DNA from: an uncultured Muribaculaceae bacterium
GTDB lineage: Bacteria > Bacteroidota > Bacteroidia > Bacteroidales > Muribaculaceae
Length of the DNA stretch: 13,155 nt
Direction of reading: 5' to 3'
NCBI GenBank assembly: GCA_910586175.1
Contig: CAJUIJ010000042.1
Coordinates: forward strand, 1 to 13,155
Position numbers and translations under genes: made by a program
In this document: positions 8,131-13,155 of the stretch, one piece after another
Position numbering within the stretch: the stretch's first letter is position 1
Layout: each line of letters begins with the position of its first letter
Notes under the pieces: model-generated
Database searches by the model: none
Told to the model about the DNA's origin: nothing
What the model saw: the letters and a program-made list of their open reading frames with translations, nothing else

Positions 8131-8256
8131 ATGCATGATAAGGGAACGTCTAAGGCCCCGCAATTCTGTGAGACGGGCTCTAAGCCTCAATTTCGAATGA
8201 AATAAAACTGCATAAAAAATTTATACATATCTTGTACTCTACATTTTTTCATAATG

Positions 8257-8290
8257 CTATTGCGCAATAGTTAAAAATTTTTTAATTTTG
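8257..8290 (+). promoter_or_regulatory. Promoter of the EamA transporter with overlapping palindromic operator candidate
   Basis: ATTG ending at 8262 (-33 element) and TAATTTTG at 8283-8290 (-7 element) are 20 bases apart, a good match to the Bacteroidetes housekeeping promoter. Transcription would start near 8297, about 28 bases before the ATG. A perfect 14-bp palindrome, CTATTGCGCAATAG (8257-8270), covers the -33 element and would suit a dimeric repressor or activator. The rest of the 194-base gap (8131-8324) shows only a weak GGCT-CTA-AGCC hairpin at about 8174-8184. Confidence 0.7.
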
Positions 8291-8324
8291 TTTCCAAGTC
8301 TTCATAAGAGACTTCCTTCATACC

Positions 8325-9257
8325 ATGAAATTTGGAAACACAACTAAGGGTAAATATCTTGTTTTACTCGCACATTTAGGCGCACTATTTACAGTGTCAG
8401 CCTGGGGCACTTCTTTTTTGTGCACGAAAGTGCTTATGATTGACGGAGGCTTTACACCCGTCGAGATTTACTTTTACAGATTTCTTGTTGCTTATTTGGT
8501 GTTGTTGTTCTTCACATTGAAGAACATAAGGAGCAAGTCATGGCGAGATGAGCTAACATTCCTGTTATGTGGAGTGTGCTGCGGATCACTATATTTCATA
8601 ACTGAAAATTACGCGTTGAAACTTACCACTGCGGGTAATGTATCTCTGTTAGCGTCTATATCGCCGATTTTTACTACAGTGCTTATGGCGGTGATATTTC
8701 GTCAGAAAATTCAGAGCGGTGTAATCATCGGTTCCATTGTGGCATTTATAGGAGCAGGATGCATAGTGATGAGTCATGGTGCAAGTTTGGAGTTTCGTCC
8801 TGCGGGCGATTTGCTGGCACTTGCAGCAGCACTCTCTTGGGCTGTTTATTCTGTAGCTATCAAAAGGGTGCTCCCTCTTTACAGCGGTTTCTTCGTGACG
8901 CGTAAATTGTTTTTTTATGGGGTTATTACCGCCTTACCTCTGCTTTTGCTACAGAAAGAGCCATCACATGTAAGTCTTCTTTGGGATGTAGCACATCCCT
9001 CCATGATTATGAACTTCCTCTTCCTTGTGTTGTTTTGCTCGCTTGCAGCTTATGTGATATGGAATGAAGTGATGAGAATACTCGGGCCAATCACGTCAAA
9101 CAATTACTTATATGTGCAGCCTCTCGTGACGATGGTGGCAGCCTATTTTGTACTTGATGAAAAGATATACCTGATGGGGTATATCGGTTGTGCTCTGATC
9201 ATTGGAGGTCTGATATATTCAGACAAATGTCCGGATGGAAAACTTTATCGCAAATGA
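8325..9257 (+). CDS. EamA/DMT-superfamily transporter (ten transmembrane helices)
   Basis: The 310-residue protein is almost wholly hydrophobic and fits the drug/metabolite transporter plan of two five-helix EamA repeats: repeat one about residues 14-150, repeat two about 160-297. Family marks are visible: AWGTSF near the N-terminus (26-31), PVEIYFYRF (45-53), ENYALKLTTAGNVSLLASISPIF (94-116) at the end of repeat one's core, ALSWAVYSVAIKR (169-181) opening repeat two, and VQPLVTMVAAYFVLDEK (264-280), the usual final motif. It probably exports a small metabolite or amino acid across the inner membrane; the substrate cannot be inferred. The short tail after helix ten (DKCPDGKLYRK) is basic and should face the cytoplasm. 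It is preceded by its own promoter and by the AraC-family gene, its likely regulator. Confidence 0.93.
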   Translation: MKFGNTTKGKYLVLLAHLGALFTVSAWGTSFLCTKVLMIDGGFTPVEIYFYRFLVAYLVLLFFTLKNIRSKSWRDELTFLLCGVCCGSLYFITENYALKLTTAGNVSLLASISPIFTTVLMAVIFRQKIQSGVIIGSIVAFIGAGCIVMSHGASLEFRPAGDLLALAAALSWAVYSVAIKRVLPLYSGFFVTRKLFFYGVITALPLLLLQKEPSHVSLLWDVAHPSMIMNFLFLVLFCSLAAYVIWNEVMRILGPITSNNYLYVQPLVTMVAAYFVLDEKIYLMGYIGCALIIGGLIYSDKCPDGKLYRK

Positions 9258-9322
9258 TGATCCTTCGAAAGTTTCGTTCAGAAATATGAGGAAGTAGACT
9301 TTTAAATAAAAATTATAAAACA

Positions 9323-9365
9323 AGAGTCCATCTGCAATCAACTGTAAAGTTCGCAGATGGACTCT
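9323..9365 (-). terminator. Rho-independent terminator of the rubredoxin gene
   Basis: Arms 9323-9335 and 9353-9365 pair perfectly over 13 bp (AGAGTCCATCTGC against GCAGATGGACTCT), with a further small AACT/AGTT pairing inside the loop. Read on the minus strand the hairpin is followed at once by TGTTTTATAATTTTTATTT, a U-rich tract. On the plus strand no T run follows, so it mainly serves the rubredoxin gene, though it may also block readthrough from the transporter gene. Confidence 0.85.
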
Positions 9366-9379
9366 CAATACATTGTCAG

Positions 9380-9400
9380 GTCTCGCAATTTTTGCGAGAC
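9380..9400. repeat. Short perfect hairpin between rubredoxin stop and its terminator
   Basis: GTCTCGCAA (9380-9388) pairs with TTGCGAGAC (9392-9400), a 9-bp stem with a 3-base loop. It lies 17 bases after the rubredoxin stop and 14 bases before the main terminator hairpin. It could be an accessory terminator or a 3'-end stabiliser of a short mRNA. Confidence 0.6.
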
Positions 9401-9417
9401 GCAACTTAATTCGAAGC

Positions 9418-9585
9418 TTACTCTTCCGGCACCAATTCGAAGTCTTCCTTACCGACTCCGCATACAGGACAAACCCATGATTCCGGAATATCCTCAAACG
9501 CTGTGCCCGGAGCTATGCCATTATCAGGATCTCCAATTTCGGGATCATATACCCAATCACATACTGTGCAATAATATTTCTTCAT
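9418..9585 (-). CDS. Rubredoxin
   Basis: Rubredoxin is a small cytoplasmic electron carrier holding one iron atom between four cysteines; in anaerobes it feeds electrons to peroxide- and oxygen-reducing enzymes. The minus strand encodes 55 residues from the ATG at 9585 to the TAA at 9418. All four iron ligands are present: C6-x2-C9 and C39-x2-C42. The rest is typical: WVYDPEIGDP, GIAPGTAFEDIP, SWVCPVCGVGKEDFE. The usual glycine after the second cysteine is aspartate (D10). Length matches the family (52-55). It is a lone gene, divergent from the DUF1015 operon and convergent with the transporter gene, and is followed by two hairpins. The partner oxidoreductase is not in the window. Confidence 0.96.
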   Translation of the reverse strand: MKKYYCTVCDWVYDPEIGDPDNGIAPGTAFEDIPESWVCPVCGVGKEDFELVPEE

Positions 9586-9666
9586 AATCACTTTTGTTTT
9601 GACGGTTTGATGTTTTCACTTATTATAACATTGATGCCACACAATTGTTCATAAGAAATATAAAAA

Positions 9667-9696
9667 ATTTCATTTGGTCCAGATGTATTTCATTTG
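9667..9696 (+). repeat. 10-bp direct repeat ATTTCATTTG at 20-bp period upstream of the DUF1015 operon
   Basis: ATTTCATTTG occurs at 9667-9676 and again, identically, at 9687-9696. The 20-bp period is about two turns of the helix, so both copies face the same side. The second copy contains the -33 TTTG of the promoter. This is the usual arrangement for a tandem-binding activator, but chance in AT-rich DNA is possible. Confidence 0.5.
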
Positions 9697-9724
9697 CATA
9701 TATCGGAGCTATTTATTATTTTTG
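9693..9724 (+). promoter_or_regulatory. Promoter of the DUF1015 operon
   Basis: TTTG at 9693-9696 and TATTTTTG at 9717-9724 are 20 bases apart, a full match to the Bacteroidetes consensus TTTG-N(19-21)-TAnnTTTG. Transcription would start near 9731, leaving a leader of about 57 bases before the ATG at 9788. This rules against the longer in-frame start at 9674, which lies upstream of the promoter. Confidence 0.8.
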
Positions 9725-9787
9725 CTATGTAGGCTACAAAATAAGATAAGCACTACAATTTACACCTTAAATCCAATAGCTGATATC

Positions 9788-11032
9788 ATGGCAAAAGTAA
9801 AACCATTCAAGGGGGTACGCCCACCCCGTGAACTCGTAGAAGAGGTAGCATCGCGCCCCTATGACGTTCTTAACTCAGAGGAAGCCCGTATCGAAGCCGA
9901 AGGCAACGATAAGAGCCTTTATCACATCATCAAGCCTGAAATTGATTTCGAGCCGGGATTTGATGAGCATCACCCTGCTGTCTACGATAAGGCAGTAGAG
10001 AATTTTAAGAAATTCCAGGATATGGGCTGGCTTGTTCAGGACCCCAAGGAGAATTACTATATATACGCTCAAACCATGGATGGCCGTACACAATATGGTT
10101 TTGTTGTGGCTGCATGGGTGCGCGACTATATGGAAGGTCGTATCAAAAAGCATGAGCTGACTCGTCGCGACAAGGAAGAGGACAGAATGAAACATGTTCG
10201 TTGCAACAATGCCAACATAGAGCCGGTATTTTTCGCCTTCCCCGACAATGAGCGACTTGAGGAGATAATACGCACGGTCACTTCAGGCAAACCTGAATAT
10301 GATTTTGTGGCTCCGGATGGTTTCGGTCACACGCTCTGGGTGATTGATGATGAAAAGATGATTGAAGAGATAACCGGGGAATTTGATAAAATACCCTCTC
10401 TCTATATCGCCGACGGTCACCACAGGTCAGCTGCCGCCGCACTTGTAGGCAATGAAAAAGCTACCAATAATCCTGACCATCGCGGTGATGAGGAGTATAA
10501 CTATTTTATGGCAGTAGCTTTCCCTGCTTCTCACCTTAAGATAATAGATTATAACCGTGTTGTGCGCGACTTAAACGGTCTTACACCTGAGGAGTTTCTC
10601 GAGAAAATCTCTCAAAATTTCATAGTGGAAGATAAGGGTACTGATATATATCATCCTAACGCTCTTCATAATTTCTCACTCTACATGGGCGGGCATTGGT
10701 ATTCGCTCACAGCGAAGCCCGGGACTTATAACGACCAAGATCCCATTGGTGTGCTTGACGTAACAGTATCGTCCGACCTTATTTTGCGCGACATACTCGG
10801 CATCACAGACCTTCGCTCGGATAAACGCATAGATTTCGTGGGCGGAATCAGAGGGCTCGAAGAGTTGAAACGCCGTGTAGATAACGGAGAAATGGCAATG
10901 GCACTGGCATTGTATCCTGTCACCATGCAGCAGCTCATAGATATTGCAGATACCGGCAATATTATGCCTCCTAAAACTACTTGGTTTGAACCGAAACTTC
11001 GTTCAGGCCTCGTGATACACAAACTTGATTGA
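9788..11032 (+). CDS. DUF1015 family protein
   Basis: The ATG at 9788 gives 414 residues beginning MAKVKPFKGVRPP, the usual opening of this family. Family motifs are in order: SRPYDVLNSEEA (22-33), HELTRRDKEEDR (122-133), YIADGHHRSAAA (206-217), FVGG (350-353) and MPPKTTWFEPKLRSGLVIH (393-411). No signal peptide or membrane segment is seen, so it is cytoplasmic. The function of DUF1015 is not established. The D-G-H-H-R motif recalls the ParB/Srx fold used by free-serine kinases such as archaeal SerK, and in some Bacteroides I recall the gene lying near serine-synthesis genes; both are weak hints. It is the first gene of a probable operon: its TGA overlaps the next gene's ATG by one base (TGATG). 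Confidence 0.92.
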   Translation: MAKVKPFKGVRPPRELVEEVASRPYDVLNSEEARIEAEGNDKSLYHIIKPEIDFEPGFDEHHPAVYDKAVENFKKFQDMGWLVQDPKENYYIYAQTMDGRTQYGFVVAAWVRDYMEGRIKKHELTRRDKEEDRMKHVRCNNANIEPVFFAFPDNERLEEIIRTVTSGKPEYDFVAPDGFGHTLWVIDDEKMIEEITGEFDKIPSLYIADGHHRSAAAALVGNEKATNNPDHRGDEEYNYFMAVAFPASHLKIIDYNRVVRDLNGLTPEEFLEKISQNFIVEDKGTDIYHPNALHNFSLYMGGHWYSLTAKPGTYNDQDPIGVLDVTVSSDLILRDILGITDLRSDKRIDFVGGIRGLEELKRRVDNGEMAMALALYPVTMQQLIDIADTGNIMPPKTTWFEPKLRSGLVIHKLD

Positions 11033-12243
11033 TGGTAAACAAAACAGATTTGACCCATAGAAACCATGCAGTTAGAGAAAGTGCATGGTTTAAACAAACA
11101 CTTATAATGGTCGCGGCGGCATTTATGCCCGTCGCGGCCTTTCCCTGTACTTCAGCCATAGTCTCGGCAGCAGCTAATCCTGCCGGACGACCTATATTGT
11201 GGAAGCATCGCGACACGAGTACCATTGACAACAAGGTGGAGTATGTGCCATCGCAAAACGGCACACACGCTTATGTAGCACTATTTAATGCAGCTGATAC
11301 GAAACTACGCGAAGCGTGGATGGGTATGAATGATGCCGGATTTGCAGTGATGAATACGGCCTCTTACAATATAAAGGATGACCGAGTACCAACAAAACAG
11401 ATGGACAAGGAGGGAATCCTGATGACAAAGGCTCTCCAGACTTGTCGCACAGTGGATGACTTTCAAGATTTACTTGACTCATATACACGTCCCATGGGCG
11501 TTGAGGCAAATTTCGGTGTTATCGATGCCCTTGGCAATGGGGCTTTTTTCGAGACGAATAATCATTCTTACATCCGTTATAATCTTGATGACGAACCGGA
11601 TGGTGTGCTTGTCCGTACCAATTACAGCCATTCCGGTCGCCCCAATGAAGGATATGGTTTTGTGAGGGAAGCTAATGCAAAATGCTTGCTTCAGCCTTAT
11701 ATTGATGAGAAAAATGTTAGTGCTGAAGTGCTTACTGAAGTGGTGAGCCGGAGTTTCTATCACGACCTTAAAAAGAAGGATTATACATTAGGTGGTGAGC
11801 AATGGATAGTTGACCAGGATTTTATACCGCGTTATAAATCAACGGCAACCATCGCGATAGAGGGGTGCATACCGATGTTGTCAATCGACTGCATATCTCC
11901 GGAATTGATTGAGCACGAATACATTATGTGGACAGGATTGGGGTATCCTCCGGTTGCCGAGATTCGTGCAGTGAGGTGTGGTGATGGTGGAGTGCCAACG
12001 GAATTGCGTGGTTCACTTCCTAATGGACATTCCACTCTCGGTGATGAGGCAAAACGCTTGCGTGATATCGTGTTTCCTGTCAAGAAGGGCAATGGGGAGA
12101 AGTATCTTGACATTACGAAACTTTATAATACCGAGGGAACAGGCTTCGCGCAGGAAGCGATTGGCAGAAACCGAGAAGTGTATCGCAAAGAGAGAGAAAA
12201 ACGTGATTGCAACAATGCTAATAGACAAAAAGATGATAACTGA
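11032..12243 (+). CDS. Exported C45-like Ntn-hydrolase (acyltransferase/amidase family)
   Basis: The ATG at 11032 overlaps the preceding TGA by one base, so translation is probably coupled; a TTG one codon earlier is less likely. The 403-residue protein has a signal peptide whose hydrophobic core is about 22-36 (LIMVAAAFMPVAAF). Directly after it comes C39-TSAIVS, then a GRPILWKHRD segment (52-61). A cysteine exposed at the new N-terminus, followed by a [WR]-x-x-RD segment, is the signature of N-terminal-nucleophile amidohydrolases of the peptidase C45 / choloylglycine-hydrolase type. Later elements fit: GVEANFGVID (156-165), LVRTNYSHSGRP (193-204). It should cleave or transfer an amide-bound acyl group outside the cytoplasm; bile salts, N-acyl amino acids and peptides are all possible. 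The C-terminal 30 residues are highly charged and overlap the next gene. Confidence 0.78.
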   Translation: MVNKTDLTHRNHAVRESAWFKQTLIMVAAAFMPVAAFPCTSAIVSAAANPAGRPILWKHRDTSTIDNKVEYVPSQNGTHAYVALFNAADTKLREAWMGMNDAGFAVMNTASYNIKDDRVPTKQMDKEGILMTKALQTCRTVDDFQDLLDSYTRPMGVEANFGVIDALGNGAFFETNNHSYIRYNLDDEPDGVLVRTNYSHSGRPNEGYGFVREANAKCLLQPYIDEKNVSAEVLTEVVSRSFYHDLKKKDYTLGGEQWIVDQDFIPRYKSTATIAIEGCIPMLSIDCISPELIEHEYIMWTGLGYPPVAEIRAVRCGDGGVPTELRGSLPNGHSTLGDEAKRLRDIVFPVKKGNGEKYLDITKLYNTEGTGFAQEAIGRNREVYRKEREKRDCNNANRQKDDN

Positions 12244-12799
12244 TACCGGTGAATTTAAAATGAGTGCCGGTAAATTCCTTACCGAAGTGATATTTAAGTT
12301 TGCCGCACCATGGTTGCTGACATTGTTAGCTCTCGGCTTAATTGGGTTGTCGCTCGGAATTATTGTCGATTACCGGTGGATGTTGGGCACTCTTTTCATA
12401 ATTTTTATACTCGCTCCCACTTTGATGGTTTTTATTTACTATTACTTCGGTTTACGTCGTGAAGCATATGTTAATACTGTGTTACACACAATATCTCTAC
12501 AAGACAAAGGCATGTCTTTTACCTTAAAATTCCCGGTGTCGAACCATGCAGAGAGTTCTGATGTTGAGAATGAAGAGGTAGCGCAAGTCAGAAATGAGTT
12601 TTTCTCATATGCAGACATGCTTCCCATGAAGACGGGGCTGAACTCTGTCTCCATCCCGCTCCGCTCACCCGCAAAGGGTTATCTCTGGATTCCAAGATCT
12701 GCGTTTCAATCGGACGAAGATATGTCTGAATTTCTTGAATATCTTGATAATAAAATAAGGCAATCAGAACATATTGATAATCAAGTTTCAACCCGATAA
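12233..12799 (+). CDS. Small membrane protein of unknown function, two transmembrane helices
   Basis: From the ATG at 12233 the protein has 188 residues. Other in-frame ATGs at 12215 (194 residues) and 12260 (179) are possible; 12215 and 12233 overlap the C45-like gene, as the joined genes before it do. Two hydrophobic helices are clear, about residues 18-41 (FAAPWLLTLLALGLIGLSLG) and 47-70 (MLGTLFIIFILAPTLMVFIY), joined by a turn around DYRW. A soluble domain of about 115 residues follows. It contains a stretch rich in acidic residues (SSDVENEEVAQ), then a mixed alpha/beta tail ending in a charged helix. The short loop and positive RR after helix two suggest the soluble part is cytoplasmic. 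I do not recognise the family. Its position points to a shared job with the hydrolase and thioesterase. Confidence 0.75.
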   Translation: MITDTGEFKMSAGKFLTEVIFKFAAPWLLTLLALGLIGLSLGIIVDYRWMLGTLFIIFILAPTLMVFIYYYFGLRREAYVNTVLHTISLQDKGMSFTLKFPVSNHAESSDVENEEVAQVRNEFFSYADMLPMKTGLNSVSIPLRSPAKGYLWIPRSAFQSDEDMSEFLEYLDNKIRQSEHIDNQVSTR

Positions 12800-12810
12800 A
12801 AGCTTTGAAC

Positions 12811-13155
12811 ATGAGAATACTTAAGAATACCAACCGAAAATATTGCTTCATAATGGATATGGAGGTACGCGATTATGAACTCGACTGCGAGCAGATTGTG
12901 AACAATGCCAATTACCAGCATTATATGGAGCATACGCGTCATAAATTCTGTCGCGATGCCGGTTTGTCGTTCAATGAGATGCACGAGCAAGGCATGGATG
13001 TAGTGGTACGCAAGGTGGAGATAGAGTATAAGAGTTCATTGCGAGGAGGTGACAGCTTTTTAAGCTGCTTACGTGTGGAGCGTAAGGGAGCGCGCTTTAT
13101 TTTTCATCAGGACATCTACAAGTCCAATGGTGACATCTCTGCCGAAGGTGTCGTT
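12811..13155 (+). CDS. Acyl-CoA thioesterase of the hotdog (4HBT/YbgC-like) family, 3' end outside window
   Basis: The reading frame is open from the ATG at 12811 to the window edge (115 codons, no stop); the missing part is probably 15-45 residues. Residues 19-47 (VRDYELDCEQIVNNANYQHY) match the start of the 4-hydroxybenzoyl-CoA thioesterase fold, with the VNNANY signature and, before it, D25 where relatives have the catalytic aspartate (D-x-x-G-[HI]-VNNA). The strand KVEIEYKSSLRGGD (68-81) is also typical. It would hydrolyse acyl-CoA or acyl-ACP in the cytoplasm. ATG 12853 (residue 15) is an alternative start that would place the hotdog strand at the very N-terminus. The gene begins 11 bases after the preceding stop, so it belongs to the same operon. 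Confidence 0.85.
   Translation, partial: MRILKNTNRKYCFIMDMEVRDYELDCEQIVNNANYQHYMEHTRHKFCRDAGLSFNEMHEQGMDVVVRKVEIEYKSSLRGGDSFLSCLRVERKGARFIFHQDIYKSNGDISAEGVV

Noticed and set aside
8131..8205. 24-codon frame (ATG to TAA) right after the AraC-family stop
   Set aside because: Too short and without a hydrophobic, toxin-like or leader-peptide pattern; its ATG abutting the TAA of the previous gene could be chance.
9674..9787. N-terminal extension of the DUF1015 protein from an upstream ATG
   Set aside because: The extension lies across a consensus promoter (9693-9724) and precedes MAKVKPFKGV, the usual family start.
11138..11151. Lipoprotein signal in the C45-like protein (cysteine after the hydrophobic segment)
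   Set aside because: The residues before the cysteine are AFP, not a lipobox, and the following TSAIVS and WKHRD segments fit an Ntn nucleophile.
11978..12214. Long N-terminal extension of the small membrane protein
   Set aside because: These 79 codons lie wholly inside the C45-like gene in another frame and show no domain; internal ATGs at 12215-12260 are more plausible.
1..13155. Search for CRISPR arrays, insertion sequences, tRNA/rRNA, riboswitches, phage genes or defence systems
   Set aside because: No repeat-spacer series, transposase motif, terminal inverted repeats with duplications, cloverleaf-like segments or known defence domains were seen on either strand.

Overview
The window looks like chromosomal DNA of a Bacteroidales bacterium, most likely a gut lineage such as Muribaculaceae; the family is a guess and the order is firmer. 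The reasons are a fused lpxC/fabZ gene between lpxD and lpxA, promoters of the Bacteroidetes type (TTG or TTTG about 20 bases upstream of TAnnTTTG), start codons without clear Shine-Dalgarno sequences, and a secreted Omp28-like protein ending in something like a type IX secretion sorting domain.

Layout. (1) 49-3227, plus strand: lpxD, lpxC/fabZ and lpxA, a tight operon for the first steps of lipid A synthesis with the fatty-acid dehydratase built in. It ends in a strong 20-bp hairpin shared with the convergent next gene. (2) 3352-4842, minus strand: an NAD-dependent epimerase-like SDR with an unusual C-terminal zinc-finger-like module. (3) 5067-6990, plus strand: a NudC-derived NUDIX hydrolase with a zinc ribbon, then an exported Omp28-like protein whose redox cysteines are replaced. 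(4) 7267-9257, plus strand: an AraC-family regulator and a ten-helix EamA/DMT transporter, which has its own promoter with a perfect palindrome over the -33 element. (5) 9418-9585, minus strand: a 55-residue rubredoxin followed by two hairpins. (6) 9788 to the window end, plus strand: a probable four-gene operon of a DUF1015 protein, an exported Ntn-type C45-like hydrolase, a small two-helix membrane protein and a hotdog-fold thioesterase that runs off the edge. The first three are joined by overlapping stop and start codons, and a consensus promoter with a 10-bp direct repeat lies upstream.

Most of the window is ordinary chromosomal gene content. I see no mobile element, CRISPR array, tRNA, rRNA or defence system. 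The least explained parts are the SDR-zinc-finger protein, the Omp28-like protein without its cysteines, the NUDIX enzyme with an altered specificity motif, and the DUF1015/C45/membrane/thioesterase operon. Several starts were moved from the longest reading frame to an internal ATG, as explained in the entries.
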